64,000 bases of DNA from Cryptobacteroides sp934698975 (GTDB lineage: Bacteria; Bacteroidota; Bacteroidia; Bacteroidales; UBA932). The DNA is taken from the NCBI GenBank assembly GCA_934698975.1, contig CAKUVR010000006.1, positions 1 through 64,000 of the forward strand, read 5' to 3'. A program made the translations under genes and the position numbers. Within the stretch, counting starts at the first letter, position 1. Each line of letters begins with the position of its first letter. The notes under the pieces were generated by a model. It had not been told where the DNA came from. It did no database searches and was given only the letters and a program-made list of their open reading frames with translations. Shown here piece after piece: positions 52,152-61,188 of the stretch.

Positions 52152-52826
52152 TATAATAACACTATTATCGGAAAGGTTGTGCTTGACAACGGACACACCT
52201 ACATCTTCACCCAGATCGGCGTCAACGACTTCAAGGGAAGCTGGACGCTCTACTCAAAATTATTTGACCCTAACAAGACACTGGGCAAGGGCAACACCAA
52301 TGCGGACAAGACTGTTGTCACGTTCGGCGAGCCGCGTCAGAAAGAGACTCTGAAGGACGCTGCCGGCAAGGAGCACACCAACAATCTCGGCATCAAGGGA
52401 CTCTATCTTGATTCAGTTCTGGATGCTTGTGTCGAGATTGACTACAATGAAAGGACAGTCAAATTCGGTATATTCTTTGACCGCCGCGCCGCACAGAAAG
52501 CCGCTGACGGAAAGTTCTGCACATATATTCCTGAATGCTCAGGTGGCAACGGTTGGGGCAACTACAACTTCGCTCCTGGTGACAAGGCCTTCTCAGATTC
52601 CAACTACGAGTGGCTCTGGTTCACTGTCAGCGAGGATTTGAAGACTCTGAAGTACCAGTACTTTGGCGCCGGACAGAAGACCAGCAACGGCAAGTACTAC
52701 ATCTGCGGAATCTCGATTCCGAAGGCCACTTCGACAGACAAGGCTTCCATCGCAGGCAGCTATGATGTGATCTATCAGGCCAACTACAACGGAGACAACA
52801 AAGAAAGCATGTACTTCAAGAAATAA
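52152..52826 (+). pseudogene. 5'-truncated paralogue of the surface lipoprotein C-terminal domain
   Basis: An open frame of 225 codons that aligns with the last 230 residues of the lipoprotein at 45190-46596: FTQIGVNDFKGSW against ITQVDAKDLAGSY, NNLGIKGLYLD against HNLDLVGLYLD, SNGKYYICGIS against SDGLYFCGFS, and YDVIYQANYNG against YSTIYQLNYNN. There is no signal peptide and no ATG; a GTG at 52179 is the first usable codon. Similarity already begins within the right inverted repeat (NWTYNNT against YWTENTT). The 3' end is intact and has a terminator. Either a decayed gene or a silent cassette. Confidence 0.75.
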
Positions 52827-52850
52827 TCCTGCTTTCAGTCCATACAACAA

Positions 52851-52883
52851 AAGACGGCGACCGTATTCCGGCCGCCGTCTTTC
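52851..52883 (+). terminator. Intrinsic terminator after the truncated paralogue
   Basis: Perfect 10-base stem AAAGACGGCG/CGCCGTCTTT with a 13-base loop, followed by CTATATAT. Located 24 bases after the stop codon. Confidence 0.85.
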
Positions 52884-53040
52884 TATATATCTATTGGAGT
52901 CATGGATTTCTTTGCTTGCCCTCAAGGGCTCTGAATATATGATTTCACCGACATATTCGGAATTTCGCAACGGATTCCGCAGGTTTGCGATAGAGATTTT
53001 GGGACTGCCACTTATTTTTCGTTTAGTGAAAACCGTCCTT

Positions 53041-53048
53041 TAAATTTG
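53041..53048 (+). promoter_or_regulatory. Candidate promoter -7 element for butyrate kinase
   Basis: TAAATTTG (TANNTTTG type), about 80 bases before the preferred ATG at 53129 and 57 before the ATG at 53105. The -33 box is weak. Confidence 0.45.
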
Positions 53049-53128
53049 TCAGGTAATATGGTGGATTGACAAGTCGCCCCAAAAGTAACTTGACGGCTTG
53101 GTCAATGACTATAAAAAACGAAACGGAC

Positions 53129-54280
53129 ATGACAAGACAAAAAGGACGGTTGCTGGCGATCGACACTGGATCGACATCAACGAAGATAGGGTATTTCATT
53201 GACGGAGAACTGGCGTTTGAAGAGAACCTGCAGCATCGCGCCGAGGATCTGTCGCGATTCAAGGATGTGATGGAACAGGAGACCTTGCGGCGTGATGACT
53301 TGCGAATTTTTATGCGTGGGCGGGGAATCCATGCTCAAGACATCGACATCATCATGGCTCGCGGCGGGCTTTTCTATCCTGTTGTCACGGGGATATATTC
53401 GGTGAACGAGGACATGAGAGAGGTGCTGCGTAGTTGCAAGTACGGGCGTCACGCATGCAATCTGAGTGCCATCATTGCTGACGATTTAGCGAAAGAAGTG
53501 ACGGAAAAGAACCTTGCAAGAGGGGTTGGGATGCCATTCGGGGCTTGCAAGGCCTATATTGCCGATCCACCCATGGCAGACGAGATGCTCCCTGAGTGCC
53601 GTGTGGGTGGTCTGCCGGAGTTTCAGAGAAGGCCGTTTTTCCATGCTTTGAACTCCAGGGCGGTGGTCAGACGCTACCTCAGGGATCACGGGCATATTCA
53701 TAATGACATCACTGCGATTGTCGCCCATATCGGTGGCGGAATCACGGTCACCCTTCACAGGAACGGGAAGGTGATAGATTCCAACAACGGAGTGGGAGGG
53801 GACGGGCCGTTCACCCCGGAGCGGGTGGGTTCTTGCCCTGGTTTCCAATTGGTAGACCTTTGCTTCAGTGGTGAATATTCAAAAGCCGAGATCAAGAAGA
53901 AACTGATGGGGCATGGAGGAGCCGTTGCGTTTTTCGGCACAAATGACCTTAAGGAAGTCATCCGTATGAGAGATGGCGGCGACATCCGAGCGAAAGTCTG
54001 GATGGAGGCGTTTGTCCTTAATATAGCCAAGTATGTCGCGTCAGAGGCAGCGGATGTTTCCGGAAAGGTGGATGTGATCCTGCTGACGGGTGGGGGAGCC
54101 TACGGGCAAGACATCGTTGAGGGAATCCGTCGGAGAGTGGAGTTCATAGCTCCTGTTGAGGTCTATCCAGGAGAGTTTGAACTTCAGAGCCTCGCCGATC
54201 ATGGCTACGACATTCTATCCGGCAACGCCATTGTGCTTTCCTACGACAAGAATGCTCCTGAACCGGATCCGTTTGTCTAG
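53129..54280 (+). CDS. buk: Butyrate kinase (acetate/butyrate kinase family)
   Basis: A protein of 383 residues counted from ATG 53129 (an ATG at 53105 is also in frame). The ASKHA-fold motifs are intact: LLAIDTGSTSTKIGYF at the N-terminus, the metal/substrate loop VAHIGGGITVTLHRNGKVID, GGDGPFTPERVGSCPG, and the C-terminal ILLTGGGAYG. It interconverts butyryl phosphate (or branched-chain acyl phosphates) and butyrate with ATP. No phosphate butyryltransferase gene lies beside it, which is unusual because the two are normally paired. Its stop shares the palindrome CTAG with the convergent efflux gene's stop. Confidence 0.9.
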   Translation: MTRQKGRLLAIDTGSTSTKIGYFIDGELAFEENLQHRAEDLSRFKDVMEQETLRRDDLRIFMRGRGIHAQDIDIIMARGGLFYPVVTGIYSVNEDMREVLRSCKYGRHACNLSAIIADDLAKEVTEKNLARGVGMPFGACKAYIADPPMADEMLPECRVGGLPEFQRRPFFHALNSRAVVRRYLRDHGHIHNDITAIVAHIGGGITVTLHRNGKVIDSNNGVGGDGPFTPERVGSCPGFQLVDLCFSGEYSKAEIKKKLMGHGGAVAFFGTNDLKEVIRMRDGGDIRAKVWMEAFVLNIAKYVASEAADVSGKVDVILLTGGGAYGQDIVEGIRRRVEFIAPVEVYPGEFELQSLADHGYDILSGNAIVLSYDKNAPEPDPFV

Positions 54281-55596
54281 AAAAGCAGTTTCTGGCCTCG
54301 GTAAAAATCCAGCAGCTTGGCCGAGAACAGGAACTCGTAGCGGGCTCGTGCAAGATTTGATTCTGATTCCATGAAACTGTCGCGGGTCTCGTTGAACTCC
54401 GTGATGTTGGCCTTGCCGTTCTCGTACTTCGCAAGCACGAGTTCGTACGACTCCTTGGCGCTGGCATCGGCATCGAGGCTTGAGCGGAACTTCTCTTGAG
54501 CTGCCACCGCGTTGTAGTAGGCCTGCTGGATCTCCTTGTAGAGACTTTTCTTGCTGTTCTCCAACTGCAACATCTGATTCGTTCTCGAAAGCTCGGCGGA
54601 ACGGATCTGGTTTCTGGTCTGGAAGCCAGAGAAGATTGGAATGCTGAGGCTGATGCCCAGATACTGGCTGAAATTGTTCTTGATCTGGTCGGCGAACGGA
54701 TTGCTGGAATGGCTGCTCATCGTGTAGTAGTTGGTTCCAAGGCCACCGCTTGCCATCAGAGAAGGCAGACGCGCCCCCTTGGCGTTCTTTATTGAATATT
54801 CAGTGGCGTCCAACCGGAATTGCTCGGCTTGGATCGAAGGCTTGCATGAAACCGCCTGGGCATAAATGTCCTCCGGATCACTCAAAAGCAACCCTTCAAC
54901 CGAAACCGAAGGCCGGACTATCGAAAACCCTTCAATGTCTGGGAGTTCCAGCAACTGGCTGAGATCCAGCAAGGACAATCTTAAACTGTTGGCTGCCTGT
55001 GTCTCGGCAAGGCGGCTCTGTCCCAACGCCGCTTTCTGCTGCGCCACTTGAACCTTGCTGGCCTTGCCGCTGGCCTCCATGGCCGAAAGCCTTTCGACCT
55101 GAAGCGAGTCGATGCCGACCTGATTGCGGGCCACATCCAGCAGCTCCATGTTGTAGAGAATCTGCACGTAAGCCTGAGCCACGGCCACGCTGATATCCTC
55201 GCGGGCCTTTTGGAAATCCGCCGTCACAGCCTTGAGATTCAGTTCGTTGTATTTGATAGAGTTGTTTATCCTCAGCCCTTGGAACACCGGAACCGAGGCT
55301 CCGAGACTGACACCCGTGCTGGTCGTGTTCGTGTTGGAGTACGTGTTGTCGGCGGTCAATCCTCGTCCGAACGAGAAATTCTCGCTGGCGCTGGCGCTCA
55401 CATCCGGCAGACGGCTGTTCCTGGATGTGTTCAGCTGGATTTCCTGCTGCTTGACCTGAATCTCCTGCTGCTTGAGCGAGATGTTGTTCTCAAGCGCATG
55501 CTCGATGCAGTCCTGAAGCGTCCACGGCCCTCTGTCCCGCGCGTAAAGCCCGGCTGTCACCAACCCCAACGCAATCAATGAATATACTCTCTTCAT
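54277..55596 (-). CDS. TolC-like outer-membrane efflux protein
   Basis: A 439-residue protein with a signal peptide (MKRVYSLIALGLVTAGLYA). WTLQDCIEHALENNISLKQQ is the standard OEP opening, and the two long coiled-coil repeats (QEIQVKQQEIQLNTSRNSRLP; KSLYKEIQQAYYNAVAAQEKF) and GVSLGASVPVFQG/GISLSIPIFSGFQTRN strand regions are typical. It forms the outer-membrane channel for the transporter encoded by the next four genes upstream. Last gene of the operon; it overlaps the butyrate kinase gene by four bases. Confidence 0.93.
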   Translation of the reverse strand: MKRVYSLIALGLVTAGLYARDRGPWTLQDCIEHALENNISLKQQEIQVKQQEIQLNTSRNSRLPDVSASASENFSFGRGLTADNTYSNTNTTSTGVSLGASVPVFQGLRINNSIKYNELNLKAVTADFQKAREDISVAVAQAYVQILYNMELLDVARNQVGIDSLQVERLSAMEASGKASKVQVAQQKAALGQSRLAETQAANSLRLSLLDLSQLLELPDIEGFSIVRPSVSVEGLLLSDPEDIYAQAVSCKPSIQAEQFRLDATEYSIKNAKGARLPSLMASGGLGTNYYTMSSHSSNPFADQIKNNFSQYLGISLSIPIFSGFQTRNQIRSAELSRTNQMLQLENSKKSLYKEIQQAYYNAVAAQEKFRSSLDADASAKESYELVLAKYENGKANITEFNETRDSFMESESNLARARYEFLFSAKLLDFYRGQKLLF

Positions 55597-55600
55597 AACG

Positions 55601-56698
55601 TTATTTCTTGTCTGTGAATATCTGGTTTCCGCGAACTTTCTGATCCTTGCTCAGTCCGCTCTTCACCTCAATCTTGACACCGTCACTGAGGCCTGTGGTC
55701 ACCGGCCGACGTTTGTACTGTCCGTTTCCTTCGGCCAGATAGACGAATGTGGAATCCTTCTCGAAGGAAATAGCTGCCTCAGGTACAGCCAGAACTGAAT
55801 CAACGTGCTCAAGTGTGATCTCTGCGTTGGCGCTGTAGCCCGAACGGATTTTCACGCTGTCAAGCTGGCTGACCCTGGCCTTGATCTCGAACTGGTTGGC
55901 ACCGTTGTTCTGCACGGCCTTCGGGGAAATATATTCAAGGACAGCGTCCATTTCCACGCCTTGCACCGCGCCGATGGTGATCTTCATCTCCGTGCCTTCT
56001 TCAACTTTGCCGACCTCGGTCTCGTCCAGATTGCCTTTGAAGATCAGGTCGCTCATGTCGGCCACGGTTGCGATGGTCGTCCCGTCGTTGAAAGTGTTGC
56101 TCTGGATCACCGAGTTGCCGACCTTTACAGGCACGTCCAGAATCAGACCGGTGATCGTCGAGCGGATCAGGGTTGAGCTGGCCGTGGCATTGCGCTTTGA
56201 CACACCGTCACGTACAACCTCCAAGGACTCCTCGGCCGCCTCTTTCTCCTCCTTTGCCTGATCGAGAGCCTGACGCACTTGGTCATATTCCTCGGCACTC
56301 ACCAACTGCTTGTCGTAGAGAGCCTTCTCTCTGCCGAAGTTGGTCTCTGCCTGTTCCAGATTCAATTCGGCGATGCGCAGACGGCTTTGCGCCGAGCTTA
56401 GAGATCCCATCTCAGGGATGACCTTGACTTTGGCGATCACCTCGCCCTCTTTGACATGATCTCCGGCCTCCTTGTAGATCTCGGAGATGATGCCGCTGAT
56501 CTGCGGCTTGATGTTCACCTCGTCGCGCGGCTCGATGGTGCCTGTTATGAGGGTGGTCTTTTTGATGTCGGCGATCTCGGCGGAAAGTTCCTCGTAGCGG
56601 ATTTCTTGCGGACGGGACTTTTTCCAGAGGAAGAAGAATGTGCCGGCGAACACCAGAATGACGGCGGCGAACAGAATGTACTTGAAATACTTTTTCAT
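55601..56698 (-). CDS. MacA-like periplasmic adaptor (HlyD family)
   Basis: A 365-residue protein with an N-terminal membrane anchor (YILFAAVILVFAGTFFFLW). It shows biotinyl-lipoyl-like halves (DEVNIKPQISGIISEIYKEAGDHVKEGEVIAKV), a helical hairpin (RLRIAELNLEQAETNFGREKAL to EEKEAAEESLEVV) and beta-barrel domains. It links the ABC permeases to the TolC-like channel. Four-base gap to the channel gene. Confidence 0.93.
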   Translation of the reverse strand: MKKYFKYILFAAVILVFAGTFFFLWKKSRPQEIRYEELSAEIADIKKTTLITGTIEPRDEVNIKPQISGIISEIYKEAGDHVKEGEVIAKVKVIPEMGSLSSAQSRLRIAELNLEQAETNFGREKALYDKQLVSAEEYDQVRQALDQAKEEKEAAEESLEVVRDGVSKRNATASSTLIRSTITGLILDVPVKVGNSVIQSNTFNDGTTIATVADMSDLIFKGNLDETEVGKVEEGTEMKITIGAVQGVEMDAVLEYISPKAVQNNGANQFEIKARVSQLDSVKIRSGYSANAEITLEHVDSVLAVPEAAISFEKDSTFVYLAEGNGQYKRRPVTTGLSDGVKIEVKSGLSKDQKVRGNQIFTDKK

Positions 56699-56726
56699 AT
56701 TTTTAACTTATTATTTCTGAATATGT

Positions 56727-57992
56727 TTACTCGTCTCTCATGGCATCCACCGGCTTGATGCTCATAGCCCTGCCGGCCGGTGCGAGTCCAGCCACAACTC
56801 CTAGAACCATCAACCCGGCAAGAGTCCCGACGGCTGTCCAGAAGCTGATCTGGAACGGTGCCTGAAGGATGCCGTCCGTTGTGAACGCCAGTTCCAATCC
56901 TTGCAGGATAAGCACCGAGAACAGCAGACCGAGCATTCCGGCCACGGCTGTCAGGAGGATGCTTTCCCAGATAATCTGCGAGAGAATCATCTTGGGAGTG
57001 GCCCCGATGGCCCGGCGGATTCCTATTTCGGTTGTGCGCTCCCGAACGGTGACCATCATGATGTTCGAGACTCCGATGATACCGGCCAGAAGGGTTCCGA
57101 TTCCGATCAGCCAGATCAAAAAGTTCACACCCTTGAAGAGGCTGTCCACCATCATGTAGAACATCTCGGTGTTGAGGACGCTGACAGCCTGCTCATCGGT
57201 CGGATCGATGTAGTGGTTACCTGCGACAGCCTTCCTGATTTTAGGGATTATGTCGCTCATCACGACTCCCTCCTTTGCGGTCACCGCCATGATCTGCACC
57301 TTGTCTCCCATATTGTAGACCGACTGGACAACCGAAATCGGAATAACAATCGCTTCGGTCTGTCTGCCTCCGAAACTGATGACACTGTGTTCGTTGTAGT
57401 CAACTCCGATAACCTGGTAATATGCCGGGCCGATCTTGATTCTGGTTCCGCACGGATCCACTCCCTTGGGGTAGAGGTTTTCATAAACCTGTTTCCCGAT
57501 CACGCAGACCTTGCGTTTCTGCGCCACGTCCATCTCGTTGATATATCGACCGTAAACTATCGTCGGTGTCTCTATCTTGGCGAAATCAGCTTTCAGCCCT
57601 TTGACATTGCACCTTGAGGATCTTTCTCCGTAGGTGGCGTCACCTCTGGACCAGCTGAAGCATTGAGGGGAAACAACATCCAGTTCGGGAACCTTCTCCT
57701 TAAGGATGTCCACATCCTTGATGTTCATTTCCCAGTATCTACCCTTGTTGAAGCCTTTATAAGGTTTTGTGGTGTTCTGGGACCAGATCATCGCCGAATT
57801 GGAAGCGAACCCTCCCATCTGCTGGTTCAGCATTACCTTGAACCCGTCTCCGCCTCCCAGCAGAAACAGCAGCATGAATATTCCCCAGAACACTCCGAAC
57901 CCCGTAAGCAGGCTCCGGCCCTTGTTGCGGGTCAGCGTGTCTATAATCTCCTTAAATCTGTCTATGTCAAAAATAATCATCTGAATATTCAA
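56727..57992 (-). CDS. MacB-like ABC transporter permease
   Basis: A 421-residue protein of the MacB_PCD plus FtsX type: one N-terminal helix (LLTGFGVFWGIFMLLFLLGGG), a large periplasmic domain, and three C-terminal helices with ERTTEIGIRRAIGATPKMIL. No ATPase domain is attached; the ATPase is the separate gene at 59313-60035. It is a paralogue of the next permease upstream; the two probably form a heterodimer. Export cargo unknown (drugs, peptides or lipids are typical). Confidence 0.92.
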   Translation of the reverse strand: MNIQMIIFDIDRFKEIIDTLTRNKGRSLLTGFGVFWGIFMLLFLLGGGDGFKVMLNQQMGGFASNSAMIWSQNTTKPYKGFNKGRYWEMNIKDVDILKEKVPELDVVSPQCFSWSRGDATYGERSSRCNVKGLKADFAKIETPTIVYGRYINEMDVAQKRKVCVIGKQVYENLYPKGVDPCGTRIKIGPAYYQVIGVDYNEHSVISFGGRQTEAIVIPISVVQSVYNMGDKVQIMAVTAKEGVVMSDIIPKIRKAVAGNHYIDPTDEQAVSVLNTEMFYMMVDSLFKGVNFLIWLIGIGTLLAGIIGVSNIMMVTVRERTTEIGIRRAIGATPKMILSQIIWESILLTAVAGMLGLLFSVLILQGLELAFTTDGILQAPFQISFWTAVGTLAGLMVLGVVAGLAPAGRAMSIKPVDAMRDE

Positions 57993-58004
57993 TTAATATA
58001 TTCG

Positions 58005-59309
58005 TCATTCGCTGCGGAGGGCTTCGATGGGGCGGACCTTGGCGGCTTTGCGGGCGGGGGCGAGGCCGGCGAGGGTGCCGGCGATGATCAGCAGGATCGT
58101 GGCTCCGAAGCAGACGTTGAGGCCGACAGTCGGGTCTTTGAACACCGTCTGCTGGAACAGGCCAAAATCCATCACCATATTTCCGGAAATATGATCGAGC
58201 CACTCGTTGGCCAGAACTCCGAGCACCATACCCACATAGCCGAAGAACGCCGTGATGATGATGCTTTCCGAGATGATCAGTTTCAGGATGGCCCAAGGGC
58301 TCGCACCGATCGCCTTCCTGATTCCAAACTCGTGCGTTCGCTCCTTGACGGAGATCAGCATGATGTTCGAGACACCAACGATGCCGCTCAGCAATGTCAA
58401 GATTCCGATGATCCAGAGAGCCGTGCGGATCATGGACATTCCTTTCCCCATCTGCATGTTCATTGTGAAGAGGTTCCATATTCCAATGGCGCCCTTGTCG
58501 TCCGGAGCGGCGTCATGGTTCTTACTGAGAGCCGTCCGTAATTTGTCTTCGAAGGCCTCGTTTGCCTCTATCGTCTTCAGACCGTGGAAAGAGAAATAAT
58601 ATTCATCAATGTCCTGTCCACGGTTGTAGATTGTCCTTAGTGTCGTGATCGGGGTGTATATATTAACGTAACCCTGATTGTTCGGTCGGGTGATGCCGAT
58701 CACCTGATACATAGAAGTCCCGATCTTGACATACTCTCCGATCAACGCCTTGGCCTTTTCCGCCTTTTGCATGGCGCTTAGTCCGGTTTCCCTTTCTCCG
58801 TCTACGCCGAGCAGCTCTCTCGCATCGTTGCTGTCAATAACGATGACCCTGCGCTTCTCCTTGATGTCCACATCGTTGATCGGGCGGCCGAACATCAAGT
58901 CTATCTTATTGACCCTGAAATGCTCGGGGCTTACACCTGTAAGTTGCCTGACAATATATTCCTTGCCATGGCTCGCCGTGACGCTGGATTGGAAGAGGAT
59001 TGTCCCGGCTTCCTCCACTTTGTCTGAGAAATCAGGACCAAGAGTGATTTCCACATCCTTGTCGTTCAGTTTTATCCGCCGGCCTTCCTGCATTCCTTTG
59101 TAGGCTTTATTGGTTCGGCCTCCCCAGACGTTCATCGTGTTGGTCATGTAGTCGTTGTTGTTGCTCTCGAGGGCGTGGATCAGGCCATTTCCCGCTCCCA
59201 GCAGAAAGATGAGCATGAATATTCCCCATGCCACGGCGAAGCCGGTCAATGCCGTACGGAGCTTGTTTCGCCGGATGTCGCTCCAGATTTCATCAAACAG
59301 ATCCCTCAT
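58005..59309 (-). CDS. MacB-like ABC transporter permease (second subunit)
   Basis: A 434-residue protein with the same architecture as its neighbour: N-terminal helix (ALTGFAVAWGIFMLIFLLGAG), periplasmic MacB domain, C-terminal helices with ERTHEFGIRKAIGASPWAIL. It begins three bases after the ATPase gene ends, and 12 bases separate it from the other permease. Two different permeases with one ATPase is the common arrangement of this efflux type in Bacteroidetes. Confidence 0.92.
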   Translation of the reverse strand: MRDLFDEIWSDIRRNKLRTALTGFAVAWGIFMLIFLLGAGNGLIHALESNNNDYMTNTMNVWGGRTNKAYKGMQEGRRIKLNDKDVEITLGPDFSDKVEEAGTILFQSSVTASHGKEYIVRQLTGVSPEHFRVNKIDLMFGRPINDVDIKEKRRVIVIDSNDARELLGVDGERETGLSAMQKAEKAKALIGEYVKIGTSMYQVIGITRPNNQGYVNIYTPITTLRTIYNRGQDIDEYYFSFHGLKTIEANEAFEDKLRTALSKNHDAAPDDKGAIGIWNLFTMNMQMGKGMSMIRTALWIIGILTLLSGIVGVSNIMLISVKERTHEFGIRKAIGASPWAILKLIISESIIITAFFGYVGMVLGVLANEWLDHISGNMVMDFGLFQQTVFKDPTVGLNVCFGATILLIIAGTLAGLAPARKAAKVRPIEALRSE

Positions 59310-59312
59310 GGC

Positions 59313-60035
59313 CTACTTCATTATTGTGCCCTCGCCGAACGGTGACGCGTCGTGATGTATGTTCTGCTCTATCTTGCCGATGACTCCGTCCTTGATGTGG
59401 ATGATGCGGTTGGTGAAGTTGGCCACCCCGCTCTCGTGAGTCACCACGATGATGGTCATGTTCTCTTTTTCGTTAAGCTCACGGAGAAGATTCATGATCT
59501 CCACGGAAGTCTTTGAGTCAAGGGCTCCCGTCGGCTCGTCCGCCAGGATGATTTCCGGCTTGGTGATCAGCGCCCGGGCGATCGCCACCCTCTGCTTCTG
59601 TCCTCCGGACATCTCGTTCGGATAGTGGTCCGCCCATTCCTTAAGGCCAAGTCTTTCCAGAAACTCCATCGCCATCTTGTGCCGTTTCTGTCGTCCGACA
59701 CCCTGATAGAACAGAGGCAGTTCGACATTCTCGGCCGCAGTCTTGAACCCTATCAGATTGTAAGATTGGAATATGAATCCAATCATCTTGTTCCGGTACT
59801 CGGCCGCTTTGGTCTCGCTGAGGTTCCAGATGAGGTTGCCCGCTATTCGATACTCGCCCGAATCGTAGTTGTCCAGGATTCCAAGAATATTCAGAAGAGT
59901 GGATTTCCCCGATCCCGACGCTCCCATGATGGAGACGAACTCTCCTTTCTCTATGGTAAGGTCAATGCCCTTCAGCACGTGCAAAGGCTGCGCGCCCTGA
60001 TAGGTCTTGTTGACATCTTTCAGTTCAATAAGCAT
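59313..60035 (-). CDS. MacB/LolD-type ABC transporter ATP-binding protein
   Basis: A protein of 240 residues counted from ATG 60035 (MLIELKDVNKTYQGAQPLHVLKG). Walker A GASGSGKST, Q-loop region FIFQSYNLIGF, ABC signature MSGGQKQRVAIARAL, Walker B IILADEPTGALD and the switch histidine VVTHE are all present. The frame reaches back to a TTG at 60107, but this has no supporting features. First gene of a five-gene efflux operon with a strong promoter at 60176-60206. Confidence 0.95.
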   Translation of the reverse strand: MLIELKDVNKTYQGAQPLHVLKGIDLTIEKGEFVSIMGASGSGKSTLLNILGILDNYDSGEYRIAGNLIWNLSETKAAEYRNKMIGFIFQSYNLIGFKTAAENVELPLFYQGVGRQKRHKMAMEFLERLGLKEWADHYPNEMSGGQKQRVAIARALITKPEIILADEPTGALDSKTSVEIMNLLRELNEKENMTIIVVTHESGVANFTNRIIHIKDGVIGKIEQNIHHDASPFGEGTIMK

Positions 60036-60114
60036 TTGGTTGTTATCTTTTGCCCGTAGGGCTGTTGTTTCCTTTTCGGCCACCGTGCCGTTTTTCCCAG
60101 CCGTCAAGTTTGCG

Positions 60115-60139
60115 TTTGCTGAGTTTGTCGAAACATCGA
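60115..60139. repeat. Degenerate REP-like element in the efflux operon leader
   Basis: TGCTGAGTTTGTCGAAACAT keeps the core of the element but the outer arms are lost. It would be in the 5' leader of the efflux mRNA. Confidence 0.5.
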
Positions 60140-60175
60140 GGTACCGCTTTTGTGTATTAGTTTATTAATACACTG

Positions 60176-60206
60176 CAAAGATAGGTATGTTTTCCGATAA
60201 TGCAAA
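60176..60206 (-). promoter_or_regulatory. Promoter of the efflux operon
   Basis: On the minus strand TTTG (60206-60203), exactly 19 bases, then TATCTTTG (60183-60176): a perfect Bacteroidetes promoter. The leader to ATG 60035 would be about 130 bases. Confidence 0.82.
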
Positions 60207-60318
60207 AGTTTTTTATAGGAAAATCACTAATCCTGGAAAATAACGTTTCAGCGCCTGATTAGTAACAAATCACACGCCAATTCCTTAAAAATGCTTATTT
60301 TGCGGATTGAGAAATCTT

Positions 60319-61188
60319 TCACTCGAACGTGTAGAGGATGTCCCATCCGAAGCTCTCTCCTCTGTCTAGTCTTATCGGCATATAAGGCTCCACACAGGCC
60401 ACACGTGGATTTGCCCAGAACACTATGTGGTGGAGCGGCCTTGAGCCTTGGACACTTACACTGTGCGGTCTGCCGTCGGAAGAATCGTCCTCGCTGATGC
60501 GGAATGAATATGGCGTGTCTCCGTCCGAGGAATGCAGATCGCCCATATATACAGATGGAGGGACTACCGGCGCGCCGAACCTTATGCCGTGGCCTTCGAG
60601 AGCGACATTGTCATATTCAAACCTCCAGTTTCCGGTTGGTTTGTAAGGGAAATCAATCTTTCGCCCCTGACCTACAGGGACACCGCCGAATGTGAAAAAA
60701 TTGTGATTGTAGGAATATCCCTCAAGCTGGGCGGCGGCTTCCCATGTCAGGCGGTGGGAGATTCTCATCGAGTCGCCACTCAGCAGCGTGATCTTTTTCT
60801 CATAAGAATATATTCCTTTAAGAATATGACGGAAAACAACTTCAGAATCAGACATATTCACATCTCTTTGCCCTTCGTCCGCAATCTGGTATAGACGGAA
60901 CCAGTCGTAGGGCTTGTCATCGGGACGAAGGAGAAGGCCTACTCCCGGTTTCACGAAAGTGCCTTCGGGCTCGACGCCGTTGAAATCCACTGTCACAAAC
61001 TCCTCCGACGGGCCGCGCACATGATCGTGGACGTAGATGTCATCTATGTCCGACCATCTGTCCGCGAACACGTAGCCGTCCTTGACTATACGGTGGAACA
61101 CACCGAACCAATCGAACCGGGTGCCTCTGTAATCGACACCCGGCTCGCTGATTTCGACCGTAAGTCCTTCTTTCTTCAGAATGATCAT
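60319..61188 (-). CDS. Galactose-mutarotase-fold protein (aldose epimerase-like)
   Basis: A 289-residue cytoplasmic protein. It begins with an antiparallel beta pattern (ILKKEGLTVEISEPGVDYRG) and contains YSYNHNFFTFGG, with a histidine where related proteins have one, and FPYKPTGNWRFEYDN. This suits the mutarotase-like carbohydrate-binding fold rather than classical GalM. Its start overlaps the ROK kinase stop by four bases (ATGA), so it belongs to the sugar operon and probably works on the same hexose. Activity unproven. Confidence 0.65.
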   Translation of the reverse strand: MIILKKEGLTVEISEPGVDYRGTRFDWFGVFHRIVKDGYVFADRWSDIDDIYVHDHVRGPSEEFVTVDFNGVEPEGTFVKPGVGLLLRPDDKPYDWFRLYQIADEGQRDVNMSDSEVVFRHILKGIYSYEKKITLLSGDSMRISHRLTWEAAAQLEGYSYNHNFFTFGGVPVGQGRKIDFPYKPTGNWRFEYDNVALEGHGIRFGAPVVPPSVYMGDLHSSDGDTPYSFRISEDDSSDGRPHSVSVQGSRPLHHIVFWANPRVACVEPYMPIRLDRGESFGWDILYTFE

